Source: Alphaproteobacteria bacterium Ga0077535
GTDB taxonomy: Bacteria; Pseudomonadota; Alphaproteobacteria; Caulobacterales; Aquidulcibacteraceae
DNA: 64,000 nt
Assembly: GCA_001464425.1 (NCBI GenBank)
Contig: LNEK01000016.1
Coordinates: 1 to 64,000, forward strand
Direction: 5' to 3'
This document shows, piece after piece, positions 35,801 through 45,600 of the stretch (positions are counted from its first letter, which is position 1; the number at the start of each line of letters is the position of its first letter). Under the pieces are notes generated by a model. That model did no database searches, was not told where the DNA came from, and was given only the letters and a program-made list of their open reading frames with translations. The translations under genes and the position numbers were made by a program.

Positions 35801-35975
35801 GCCCACGTGAAGCTGCGCCATTGCGCCTTCTTTGCGGCCGGTTGGGCGCGCGGCCAGGCATTGTTACTTGGCGTCACGAAAATGATTGCAGAGGCAACAC
35901 CGAGACGGACTGACAAAATTGTTGGGCGGGGTGCATGAACGCAGATGTCGACCACCGCAGAAAAAGCCTAGCATC

Positions 35976-36641
35976 ATGACCACAGCAGCCAATGCCAGAA
36001 TCGCCGGCGTGACGTTTCTGATCTACATAGCTGCGGGAATCGCCAGCCTGGTTCTGATGCAGGGAGCGAGCGGCGGCGGCGACATTGCCGCAAAGCTCGC
36101 CACGATGGCGGCAAACCTGACCACCCTACGCATTGTAGCGCTGCTTGACCTGCTCAGTGGCTTTTGCGCGTTGACGTTGGCGGTGACGCTCTACGCAATT
36201 ACCTCCTCTCAAGAAGTGCATGTGGCGCTGCTGGCGATGGTTTTTCGTCTCGTTGAGGGTATTCTCGTTGTTTCAGGCGTGTCGGGGAGCCTGGGGCTAC
36301 TTTGGCTTGCGAGCATAAACGGTGAGGACGCCGGCGCCGCGCATCTACTCGGCGCGTATTTGATGCGAAATGAGGTTGCGCTTACCTCGATGTTCTTCGC
36401 CGCCGGCAGTCTGCTGTTCTCTTATCTGCTGTTGCGCGGCCGCATGATCCCTGCACCACTGGCGTGGTTGGGAGTGCTCGCCTCCGCGCTGCTGGTGCTC
36501 ACGCTTCCACCACAGCTCGTAGGACTCCTCACCGGCGGAATGTTGTCTTTGGCGTGGCTTCCCATGCTTGCGTTTGAAGTGCCCCTCGCGCTGTGGCTCA
36601 TCTTCAAAGGGGTGCGCACGCCGGCCAAGCTGGCGGGTTAA
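35976..36641 (+). CDS. DUF4386 family membrane protein
   Basis: A 221-residue integral membrane protein with six to seven helices, beginning MTTAANARIAGVTFLIYIAAG and containing LRIVALLDLLSGFCALTLA, VFRLVEGILVVSGV and PAPLAWLGVLASALL. These match DUF4386, a family of unknown function. I take the ATG at 35976, because the 30 residues before it in the long ORF are non-native. It converges with the AraC gene (4-base overlap). A second DUF4386 paralog lies at 38789. Confidence 0.82.
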   Translation: MTTAANARIAGVTFLIYIAAGIASLVLMQGASGGGDIAAKLATMAANLTTLRIVALLDLLSGFCALTLAVTLYAITSSQEVHVALLAMVFRLVEGILVVSGVSGSLGLLWLASINGEDAGAAHLLGAYLMRNEVALTSMFFAAGSLLFSYLLLRGRMIPAPLAWLGVLASALLVLTLPPQLVGLLTGGMLSLAWLPMLAFEVPLALWLIFKGVRTPAKLAG

Positions 36642-37654
36642 GCGCGCGCTACGTTAGCGCGCATCTCGCCGGGGCTCCTGCCGGTCCATCGCTTGAAAGC
36701 GCGCGAGAACGAAGCGCGGTCGGAAAACCCCACCAGATACGCGATCTCGTTGACCGAAGCCTTCTTGCCTTGGAGGTAGTGAAGCGCCATGCGGTGGCGT
36801 AGATCGTCCAACACGTTTTCAAAGGTCACGCCCTCTTCCCTGAGGCGGCGAAAGAGCGTCTGCCGGCTGAAGCCCAGGATGCTCGCGACAGAGTCGGCGC
36901 TGACGTCGCTTCTGTGCAGGATCGGCAGTATGAGGCTCTCAACGCGGCCACGCGTTGTCTTCGTGTCATCGAGACCTTTCAACAGCGCATCGGCGCGCTC
37001 GGTCAGGACGCCGAATACGTACCGTGGCTGCAAGGCAACGCGCCATGTGGCGGCCTGCGGGTGCATGCGCATGGCGTTCCAGTCGCTCTCGAATATGATC
37101 GGGCACTGGAAGATGCGATCGTACTCGGCGCGGTATGCGGGCGCGGGGTGGGTCACGTGGACTTCGAGAACGTGCGGCTGGGGGAGAAATCGGCGGGGGC
37201 CGCAGACAAGCCGCGCAAAGGTGACTTCGGTGAGCTCCGGAAAATCGTTTGCATTGGCGCGGCCATCCACGATCCAGAGCTGACCGTCCCGCTGAGCCAC
37301 ATCGAAGCGAGGGCCGGCGCCTAGAACTTCAAGCGCAAGCTGGCCGAAGCGCTGCATCTGAGCAAAGGCGTCCGCCATAGTCTCGGATGCATTCATGATC
37401 AGGCCGACGATAGAGACTTCGGACATATCGACGGCTTCGCCATAGTGCAACGCCAAGGCGGGGTCGCCGCACATCGCCTGGGCTTCGCGCACTAGCGACA
37501 CGTACCAGCCGAACGGAACGCGGCCATCGGGATCCTCGAGCGTCGCCAAATCCACGCCCGCTCGCACCGCGAGCGCACAGCGATCAGCGCCTTTGCTCAC
37601 CGCGAAATCAAGCAGCCCGCGAACAAGGCCCGCCGAAGCAGTGAGGTCTGCCAT
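36638..37654 (-). CDS. AraC-family regulator with arabinose-binding-like sensor domain
   Basis: A 338-residue protein. The N-terminal Arabinose_bd-type domain (about residues 20-210) includes VPFGWYVSLVREAQAM and AMRMHPQAATW. The C-terminal double helix-turn-helix has SADSVASILGFSRQTLFRRLREEGVTF and KASVNEIAYLVGFSDRASFSRAFKRWTG. Such OruR/ArgR-like AraC proteins often respond to lipids or amino acids. It is divergent from the esterase gene and convergent with the DUF4386 gene, so these are likely targets. Confidence 0.9.
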   Translation of the reverse strand: MADLTASAGLVRGLLDFAVSKGADRCALAVRAGVDLATLEDPDGRVPFGWYVSLVREAQAMCGDPALALHYGEAVDMSEVSIVGLIMNASETMADAFAQMQRFGQLALEVLGAGPRFDVAQRDGQLWIVDGRANANDFPELTEVTFARLVCGPRRFLPQPHVLEVHVTHPAPAYRAEYDRIFQCPIIFESDWNAMRMHPQAATWRVALQPRYVFGVLTERADALLKGLDDTKTTRGRVESLILPILHRSDVSADSVASILGFSRQTLFRRLREEGVTFENVLDDLRHRMALHYLQGKKASVNEIAYLVGFSDRASFSRAFKRWTGRSPGEMRANVARA

Positions 37655-37784
37655 CCTTCCAACGCCTTGCTACAGCCGATCACGAACCTGCAACGCTTGG
37701 TCATAGCGCACATATCGATTATCGGAAAGAATGGGCAGTCGGTCAACGGGCTGTCGCGGCGCTGACGGGAAGCGGAACGCTGAA

Positions 37785-38756
37785 ATGAATTGGATGAAGG
37801 TCGTTGCCAAGATTTTGCTTTGGGCAGTTGCTGGCGCGGCGGTTTTGACAACGCTCGGCGCGGCGCTGTTCTATTATTACGTCTACACGCCGGCGCCAGA
37901 GCCGCCGCACCTGTCGGGGACATTAACCCGCAATGCGTTTGAGTTCGCCGGTTTGCGCCGGAGCTATTCCATCTATTTGCCGCAAGACTTGGCGCCCAAT
38001 CCGCCGCTCGTCTTCGCTCTGCATGGCTCCGACGGCAGTGCATCCCGCCTGCGTATTGAGACGGGCTACGCGTTCGAGCGCCTCGCCGATCAACATGGTT
38101 TTGCGCTCGTCTATCCCAATGGCTTTGAAGGCAATTGGAACGGCTGCAACATCGTCGGCGAGTACAGCGCCAACGCGCGCGACATTGACGATGTCGGCTA
38201 TCTGAGCGCGCTGATCGATAGGCTGGTTGTTGAGGCGGCCATCGACCCACATCGCGTGTTCGCAATTGGCGTCTCGCGTGGCGGCCATATGGCGTTTCGG
38301 CTCGCCTTAGAGGCGCCCTCCCGGTTTCGCGCCATCGCCGCCGTCGCCGCCAATCTTCCCGCCGCAGACAATTTCAAATGCCACCCGAATGAAGAGGCCG
38401 CGACCTCGGTCATGATCATGAACGGCGTGCGCGATCCAATGAATCCTTTCGAAGGCGGCGAGGTGCGCTTGTTGGGACTCTATAACCGAGGATCGGTGCT
38501 TTCGGCGCACGCGTCGGCACAATATTTCGCCCGTCTCAATGGCTCGACCGATGCGCCTACAATTTCCTCATCACCGGGCATCGAGCGACGTGTCTGGCGC
38601 GATGGCGCTGTCGAGATCGAGCTTGCCGCGATCCAGCGGGGCGGCCATTCGCTGCCGCAAAGCTACCGCCGGGCGCCACGGATTTTGGGCCCCACCGCAG
38701 CGCAATTTGATGGTCCGAATGAGATCTGGACCTTCTTCGAACGCCAATCCCATTAG
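37785..38756 (+). CDS. LpqC-like PHB-depolymerase-family esterase
   Basis: A 323-residue protein with an N-terminal anchor (LLWAVAGAAVLTTLGAALFYYY) and an alpha/beta-hydrolase core. LVFALHGSDGSASRLR forms the oxyanion region, and the nucleophile elbow FAIGVSRGGHMAF has G-x-S-x-G. MNGVRDPMNPFEG supplies the Asp and RGGHSLPQ the His. The family covers poly(hydroxybutyrate) depolymerases and feruloyl esterases. Start MNWMKVVAK is used rather than the ATG 18 codons earlier. It is divergent from araC and 32 bases before a DUF4386 gene. Confidence 0.8.
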   Translation: MNWMKVVAKILLWAVAGAAVLTTLGAALFYYYVYTPAPEPPHLSGTLTRNAFEFAGLRRSYSIYLPQDLAPNPPLVFALHGSDGSASRLRIETGYAFERLADQHGFALVYPNGFEGNWNGCNIVGEYSANARDIDDVGYLSALIDRLVVEAAIDPHRVFAIGVSRGGHMAFRLALEAPSRFRAIAAVAANLPAADNFKCHPNEEAATSVMIMNGVRDPMNPFEGGEVRLLGLYNRGSVLSAHASAQYFARLNGSTDAPTISSSPGIERRVWRDGAVEIELAAIQRGGHSLPQSYRRAPRILGPTAAQFDGPNEIWTFFERQSH

Positions 38757-38788
38757 CAATCAACACAGCCAAAGCGGAGTTGGGGGTC

Positions 38789-39487
38789 ATGGAGTCGCCT
38801 AAGACGACGGCACGGCTTGCGGGGCTTTTGTATGTTCTCGTGGCGCTAATAACGCCATTCATGATGTTCTACGCGCCCAGCCAGCTCTTCGTCCCAGGAG
38901 ACGCATCTGCCACTGTCGATCGCATTGCGGAGCGTCAAGATTTGTTCGTGGCGACCATTATCGTTGGCATAGTCAGCGAGTTTCTGTTCGTCTCCGTTAT
39001 TCTTTTGCTCTATCGGCTGTTTAAACCGGTCGATGACGTGTTGGCCGATCTCATGCTCTTGTCGATCATGCTGCAGGTTCCGCTGGCCTTCCTTGGGATG
39101 GCCAATGAGGTCGCGACGCTGCAATTCATCCGCGGCGGCGAGTTCTTGCAGGTCTTCGATGAACACCAACGCGATGCGCTCATCATGTTCCTGGTGTATG
39201 TTGATCGCCAGGGCGTTCTGGTGTCCCAGGTCTTTTGGGGTGTTTGGCTGCTCCCCCTCGGCGTGCTGGTGTTCAGATCGAAAATGATCCCGCGCTTCTT
39301 GGGCATTTGGCTTGTACTCAACGGCCTTGCCTACATCGCCCTGAGCGCTATTGGCCTAGCTCGTCCGGAACTACGCGCTAGCGCTTTCGGTCTCACCACG
39401 CCGCTGATGTTCGGTGAGTTGGCGCTGGCGCTTTGGTTGCTGATCATGGGCGTGAAGTTGCGGTCGCCTAGCGAAGCGGCGCAATAG
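38789..39487 (+). CDS. DUF4386 family membrane protein, second paralog
   Basis: A 232-residue membrane protein with about six helices (LAGLLYVLVALITPFMMF, FVATIIVGIVSEFLFVSVILLLY, VFWGVWLLPLGVLVF, FLGIWLVLNGLAYIALSAIGL). It is a second member of DUF4386 in this short region, of unknown function. It follows the esterase gene by 32 bases and may be co-transcribed. A start three codons earlier is possible. Confidence 0.82.
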   Translation: MESPKTTARLAGLLYVLVALITPFMMFYAPSQLFVPGDASATVDRIAERQDLFVATIIVGIVSEFLFVSVILLLYRLFKPVDDVLADLMLLSIMLQVPLAFLGMANEVATLQFIRGGEFLQVFDEHQRDALIMFLVYVDRQGVLVSQVFWGVWLLPLGVLVFRSKMIPRFLGIWLVLNGLAYIALSAIGLARPELRASAFGLTTPLMFGELALALWLLIMGVKLRSPSEAAQ

Positions 39488-39578
39488 TTAATTGCATGGG
39501 CGTGAGCAGATTATCCCACTTGCAGACTCTGGTCTGCGACGCCCGTTTAGCAGACATCCCGGCTTGTAAGTGTGAGGA

Positions 39579-40187
39579 TTAGGCGTCTCTAGTCTCGTAC
39601 TGCGCCCAGCGCTTGTCGCTAAGCTTTCTGATTTTCCCATCGCGGACGAGTTCATACACGACAGGCTGCACGTCACTCATGGGGCGGCTGAGATACTTTG
39701 CCAATTGCCGCATGTGCACTGGGCCTTTCGATTTGATGGTCTTCTTTACTTCAGCAACAAACGCATTCCCAAGAAGCTTCGACGCACCCATCTTCGAGAC
39801 CACAAACATTTGGGCTTCGCGCGCGAGATCGTCGGCGCGCACGAATTGCTTTGCCTTGGCGATCAAGCCTAACGCGAGTGAGTTCGACCTTGAGCTTGCT
39901 GTTGCGTGACCGTCGACGCTTATGAAGGCAGCGCTCGTAACGTCATCATTTTGACTGGCCAAGCCATACGCGAACAGCACGGACGCATCGAGTCCGGTGA
40001 AATCAAACACCGCGTACTCACAGTCGGCCAGCGCATCTGAAACCCACTCACTAGGGTCGACACTTGTGGGCGCTTGATGCGCGAAAACGGGTCTGAAGTC
40101 GAAACGCGACGCCATTGTTCTCACGCCAGACTCGTAGTCCGGGCGATCCTTAAAATGCGGCGCCAGTGCAAAAAAGATCGGCGTCAT
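39579..40187 (-). CDS. TIR/deoxyribosyltransferase-like protein with C-terminal winged helix
   Basis: A 202-residue protein. The N-terminal ~110 residues (MTPIFFALAPHFKDRPDYE, VSDALADCEYAVFDFTGLDASVLFAYGLA) have the Rossmann-like pattern of nucleoside deoxyribosyltransferase/TIR-like folds: a first strand with ALAP, a helix, and a strand ending FDFTG before a helix. The C-terminal ~70 residues (GPVHMRQLAKYLSRPMSDVQP) look like a winged helix. A GGGAG site precedes MTPIFF. It lies 63 bases after the ATPase gene, so the two form an operon. A nucleotide-consuming defence effector is possible but not shown. Confidence 0.6.
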   Translation of the reverse strand: MTPIFFALAPHFKDRPDYESGVRTMASRFDFRPVFAHQAPTSVDPSEWVSDALADCEYAVFDFTGLDASVLFAYGLASQNDDVTSAAFISVDGHATASSRSNSLALGLIAKAKQFVRADDLAREAQMFVVSKMGASKLLGNAFVAEVKKTIKSKGPVHMRQLAKYLSRPMSDVQPVVYELVRDGKIRKLSDKRWAQYETRDA

Positions 40188-40250
40188 AACTATCTCCCGG
40201 CTCAAGAAAAAATATAAATGCGCGGCAACACCAACGGACGCGAACTCGAA

Positions 40251-41570
40251 TTACTCGTCGTCGCCGCCGATCGGCGGACCCCACCGCATGTAGAACGCGA
40301 CAAACGGATCAACGACGTGGATGGTCTTGTGCGTCTCCTCGAAGTCGATGGCGCCTCGCTCCCCGAAGCGTTGCCGAGAGATGTCGGATATTTTCTCTAA
40401 GACTCGAGTTATCTCGTGGGCAGCAGGCGGCTCGTCCGCGAGAATATCCCGCAAGCTCTCCCGCAATTCGTTGTATGTGAGTTTCGTCTTTGGTCCCGTG
40501 TTCGCTATTGCCCTCAGGACCGCGACGTAGGTGTCACCAGACTCTCCGTTTACGAAACTTCTTTGAATCCGTTTTCGGCTGCTTGTTGGCCCAGCCGCCA
40601 GAGAGCCAAGCACATCCTGGGCGCTGCTATCCAGAGCCCTCCGAAAGAACTCGTCGCGATCTCGAAGTGTGAGAGCTTTAGACAAAAGCTGCCGATTCCG
40701 CACGCTGTTCACGCGGCATAGGTGTCGACAAAACTCCTGCATCAGATGCGGGCTTCCGAAGGATTCTAGCGCCAAACCTTCTAGGACGCGATCCTCGGCA
40801 GCGACGTTAAGCGTCGCAAATCCCTTCTTCGCAATTTCACCCAACTCTGAGTTCGTCCACGGCGGAACAGCAATTACTTCTATCCGCCCCTGCATATCGC
40901 GTTCGGCTCGAATGGGTTCTATCGCCCTATGCGGCACACACAAAAAGACGACGCGCAGCCCCTCCTCCAATGGCGCCTTCAGCGCTCGCACAAGGCGCAC
41001 ACGTTCGGGCTCAGGTATGTAGTGAAAGTCATCGATCACGAGGGTCGAACCCGAAGTCACGAGTAAGTCGATCGCCTCATGGACTAACGAGCTGACTCTG
41101 AACTTGGTCTTTGCGGCGCCCCTTTGCGCCGCGCGCTTTGATCGCTTCTCTCCTTTTGCTGAGCCCGCTAAAATGTTGATGCCAGCTTCGGCCGCAAACT
41201 CGCTTGAGTCTTCTTCGGATACATACGCTTCCGATTGCCTCGCCGTCGCCCCATCCAACTTGTGAACGATGGCAGTCCAAACGTCGTCAGCGGTTGAGAC
41301 CGTCCCCCCGCTTATCCAAACGCGCTGGTCTTCGGCGAGCATTTTCTTGCAGAAGACCGTCTTTCCGGACTTGGTCGGACCGGAAATCGTGATGATCTTA
41401 TTTCCATCATCGAGAGCGTCGATGAAGCGGCTCTCCATGTCAGTTTCTGTTCGGTTGACGTAGGTATAGGTCGGCGTACCGCCCACGACAAAGACGTCGC
41501 GGAGTGGGAGCTGCGGCGACTCTTTTGCGATTTGCTTTGGCGGTCGTCTGCCTGAAAAAGGAATGGCCAC
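40251..41570 (-). CDS. AAA/STAND-type ATPase, partner of the TIR-like protein
   Basis: A 439-residue ATPase starting at GTG. The P-loop is ITISGPTKSGKTVFCKKM (about residues 60-77) and Walker B STLVIDDFHYIPEP near residue 175. The C-terminal region (KLTYNELRESLRDILADEP) resembles a winged helix, with an end (HVVDPFVAFYMRWG) found in archaeal-type and ORC-like ATPases. Such proteins often sense infection and switch on a partner. It is followed by the TIR/NDT-like gene on the same strand and divergent from the exonuclease gene. Confidence 0.75.
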   Translation of the reverse strand: MAIPFSGRRPPKQIAKESPQLPLRDVFVVGGTPTYTYVNRTETDMESRFIDALDDGNKIITISGPTKSGKTVFCKKMLAEDQRVWISGGTVSTADDVWTAIVHKLDGATARQSEAYVSEEDSSEFAAEAGINILAGSAKGEKRSKRAAQRGAAKTKFRVSSLVHEAIDLLVTSGSTLVIDDFHYIPEPERVRLVRALKAPLEEGLRVVFLCVPHRAIEPIRAERDMQGRIEVIAVPPWTNSELGEIAKKGFATLNVAAEDRVLEGLALESFGSPHLMQEFCRHLCRVNSVRNRQLLSKALTLRDRDEFFRRALDSSAQDVLGSLAAGPTSSRKRIQRSFVNGESGDTYVAVLRAIANTGPKTKLTYNELRESLRDILADEPPAAHEITRVLEKISDISRQRFGERGAIDFEETHKTIHVVDPFVAFYMRWGPPIGGDDE

Positions 41571-41668
41571 TACGCCCCCACCAGCAAAGATGACGAAGCC
41601 GAAACCTTATTTTCCCCACCCGAGAGAGTCCAGAGACACCTTAGTTGGAAAAGAAATCCCAGCTTCCA

Positions 41669-42565
41669 ATGGATATTACCGACGCCCTTCGCCTGCTTGA
41701 ATCCAACCCCGACTTCCGTCTGCTGCGGCGCGTGCCGCAACCTCGCGGCTGGCCGCTCAACGCCGCAAGCGGCGAAACGCGGCGCGGCGTGTTCGTCGAC
41801 ACCGAGACGACCGGTCTCGACCCAGACAGCGATGAAGTCATTGAATTGGCGCTGCTGCCGTTCGAGTACGAGCGCGACACCGGCGCGATCGTGCACGTCG
41901 ACCCAGACGCCGCGCTGTCCGCATTCCGCCAACCCTCTTTCCCGATCCCGCCCAAGAGCGCGAAGATCCACGGGATCACCGATGAGATGGTGGCGGGTCA
42001 GGCCATCGACCCCGAGCGCATCAAAGCGCTCATCGAACCCGCACACATCGTCATCGCCCACAATGCCGCCTTCGACCGGCCGATGGTTGAGAAGCACTGG
42101 CCGCTGTTCGAAGAAAAGCACTGGGCCTGTTCGTTCGCCGAGATCGACTGGAAAGCAGAAGGCGTCGGGTCAGCCAAGCTTGATTACCTGCTGTGGGCGC
42201 GCGGCTGGTTTCATGACGGCCACCGCGCCTTATCCGATGCCGAAGCCGCGCTCTTTCTCTTGACGCTGCCCCTGCCCGCCTCCGGCCGGTTGGGTTTGGG
42301 CGCTTTGCTCGAATGCGCGCGGCGGCAGCTCTGGGTGGTGCGGGCAGAGGACACGGCATTCGAGCAACGCGCGTCGCTCAAATCACGCGGCTATCGCTGG
42401 GACGATGGCGAGGGCAAGCGCGTCAAAGCGTGGTGGCTTCTCACCAACGATCCGCAGACTGAACTCGATTGGCTCCACGCGGACATCTACGGCGATGATC
42501 GCGACGTAGCCGTTCTCAAGGCACCGGCGACAAGACGCTATTCCTCGCGGCTGTGGGCCGACTAG
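41669..42565 (+). CDS. DnaQ-like 3'-5' exonuclease
   Basis: A 298-residue protein of the DEDDh exonuclease family. Exo I is GVFVDTETTGLDPDSDEVIELA (Asp, Glu), Exo II IVIAHNAAFDRPMVEKHW (Asp), and Exo III is likely GHRALSDAEAALFLL (His, Asp). The C-terminal ~100 residues (RAEDTAFEQRASLKSRGYRWDDGEGKRVKAWW) are an extra module seen with such nucleases. Start MDITDALRLL is used. It lies 84 bases upstream of the Rad50-like ATPase on the same strand, and both could form a DNA-processing system. Confidence 0.85.
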   Translation: MDITDALRLLESNPDFRLLRRVPQPRGWPLNAASGETRRGVFVDTETTGLDPDSDEVIELALLPFEYERDTGAIVHVDPDAALSAFRQPSFPIPPKSAKIHGITDEMVAGQAIDPERIKALIEPAHIVIAHNAAFDRPMVEKHWPLFEEKHWACSFAEIDWKAEGVGSAKLDYLLWARGWFHDGHRALSDAEAALFLLTLPLPASGRLGLGALLECARRQLWVVRAEDTAFEQRASLKSRGYRWDDGEGKRVKAWWLLTNDPQTELDWLHADIYGDDRDVAVLKAPATRRYSSRLWAD

Positions 42566-42649
42566 CTGGCGAACGCGCATGGTTGAGCGGATGGGCATTT
42601 TCGCGCGCTCCGTGTATATCGGCCCCACGCTTCAGGATTGAGCGAGCCA

Positions 42650-45600
42650 ATGTCTAGTGCCGCGCCGAAACGACCACTCTACCTTCAAACGATCGACAGC
42701 CTCTTTGCCGAACTCATTTCCGGCGCAGGTGTCGACGTGGAAGACGGCGTCACTTTCAGTCTGGAATCCTATGACAGCAGGGCGATCCTGAATTGGTACC
42801 GGCAGAACAGAGCCCGCTGGGCCGGCCACATCATGAGCCAGCAAGTCGACGCGCTTGTGGACTCCATGGCAGGCACACTACCTGCACTCGTGGCGCCGCC
42901 GATAGTAGTGCCCGACGCGTTACGCCGGTTACGTTTGACGAGGCTAGTCGCGCACCGCTTCGCGGGCCTCCACGCCTATGGCGAACCCAATTCGGCGCCA
43001 ATAGACTTCCTCTTTGAACCCAGCAAACCAATCACGCTGTTTGAAGGCTGGAACGGCGCAGGCAAGACCTCGATCTTGAACGCGCTGATTTGGTGCTTGA
43101 GCGGTGAAATCCTGCGCCCACAGAGACCGCCGGAATCTGCGACCAGCGAGTTCGACTCATATTTCCTTCGCGAGAGCCAGGAAGGCGGCGACGAGAACTC
43201 TGCCCACGCAATCTCTCCGGTAACGCCGCTACCGAATCCGGAGACCTATCTTCCACAGGCGGGTGCGCCCGTGCCGGCCGACACGTGGGTCGAGCTCACT
43301 TTTGTAGATCAAGACGGCGTTCAGCTCCCGTCGGTCCGTCGAACGCAAATTCGCAAAGCCAACGGCAGGCTCTCTGAGATCGTACCCGACTTCACTACTC
43401 TCGGCGTCGATCCAATCTCAATGCGCATTGGCACCGTGATGCCCGCTCTGTTGCATTTTCTGCAGGTGGGCCAAGCGTCCGATCTTGGTCTCGCTGCGGC
43501 GAAACTGACAGGGCTCGCCGACCTCTCGAATCTAGCCCGCCATGCGATGCGGGTCAGGACCAAACTACGCAGCGACTTCAAGGATGAGCGTGATCGTGAA
43601 ATCAAGACCTCTGACGGCCACTTCGTTGAGGCGCGCGACGACCTTCAGCGTCAGATTGACGACTTTGAACAAATGTCACCGGGCAGACCGCTTCCGGCGC
43701 CCTCCACCGACATCGGCATTGAAGCCGAACTGGACGAACTCGATGAGCATTTTAATGGGCTGAAAGCGCGCGCTCTAAAAGCAGCGCAAACGATCCTTGG
43801 TGACGGCTTCGACCCCACCGACAAGAGCGCACGCGACAACCTTGAGCAAAGCATTGGCCCCGCGCAAGGTCAGCTCAAGGCGCTTGGCCACCTCTCCGCG
43901 GCGCGGCGGCTCAAGTCGTTGACCGATGTCACCGATCTCGAATGGAACGCGCTCAACGACACGATCAACGATATTTACGCCGAAGCTGAGGTGCTGGCAG
44001 AACTCGCGACCAACCCTGACGTGGCCCGCCGCAAGCAGCTGTATGCGCGAGTTGCGTCATGGGCGGGCGACAACCCCGAGCATGACGCTCAAGCTTGCGC
44101 GGTTTGCAGCCGCGCTCTCGACGGCGCGCTCGACCCCGTCACGCAAAAAAGCGTAGCCGACCACCTACTGGAGGCGTCTGAGGAAAACAAAGAGCTCTTA
44201 TCGCTAACCCAGGTCGCTTGGGCGCAGCAGCGGCTTGCCTCTTTAACAGCGAAATGCCCCGCGATTCTGCGCCAAGAATTGACCCGCGATTTGCCCGATC
44301 ATCCGCGCGTGCTCATCTCCGCCTTGTTTGTCGACGATCTCTTTCAGACTGATGCTTTCTCAGGCGCTCTTGCGGTGCTACGCATCGGGGTACAAGGCCT
44401 CTGTGATCGGGTCCTCACCGACGTGCCGCCTTTAGTTGAGCCCGCAGCGAGGGACTTTCCAGAGGCGCTCGCCGCCATCACCGCCCCGCTAAGCGTTCAA
44501 ATACGGCGTCTCTTGCGGGCGCGAGCTTTCGGCGAGTGGAGAGCGGCTTCGGATAGCCGTGTCGTCAACGCCTTTAAGAATATTATGCGGGGATCAGGCC
44601 CGGCCGCTGGCCAGGCCGACAAATCTCTGCCCGTCACTACGCTGACGCCTATCGGCCCCAAACTTGAAGCTCTGAGCGACATCGTGAGGGGCGTGGCGCC
44701 GATCAATGCTGGCCTCGAATTCACTAAGCGAATGCGCACACATTTGGCCACTCGACGCACGAAGGAAAAGCGACTTGCCCTTTATGAGCGCGCTGCAGCC
44801 GCTCTCGAACCACTAGCCAAGATCGGCGAGCTTGCGGAGAAGCAGGTTGAGGGCTTGCGCACAAAATTACACGCACGCGCTAAGCACTGGCGCGACATGG
44901 TTTACGCCAACGCCTATGCGACTGCGGGTCATGCACTGCGAGAGACGGCCATGGACGTCAAAGGGGTGCTCGACATTCGCGTCGGTTCCACCAAGGCGCA
45001 TGCGCCTGCCCAGCATGTGTCGAACGCTTCGGCATTGCGTGCGAGCTTGCTCGGCTTCTTCTTGGCCTTTTGGGAACACGTGCTCACTCAGCGGGGCGGC
45101 ATCGGGCTCCTATTGCTGGACGATCCTCAGGAGCTCTTAGATGACGACAACCGCGAACGGCTCGCCCGCGCATTGCCAGCATTGGCACATGCCGGCGCTC
45201 AGCTTCTCGTCACGACGCATGATCGCGCGTTCGCCCGCGCCGTCTGCGCCGCGAGCCGACAAGGGGCCGAGGTTGAACATCGCAGTGTTCACCCAGTCAA
45301 TGCCACGCGCGCGACGCTAGAGACAGCGCTTGCCGTCGAGCAACTCGACGGCAAACGCCGCGCCTTTGAACTCGATTCGGACGACGCGCCCAAAGCGCAG
45401 GACTACGCCAGCGAGGTTCGGGTTTTCCTCGAAGCGCGGTTGGGCGATCTATTCGATGATCCTGCCTATCCGGCTTATTCGGCCCCTTCAAAGTCGCCCA
45501 CTCTCGCCGATCACATCAATCGGTTACGCGGCCTTGTCGCAACGCCTCCGAACGCGCTCTTCAAAGGTTCTGCTGTGCGCGCTTTTTGCGACAGCCCTAG

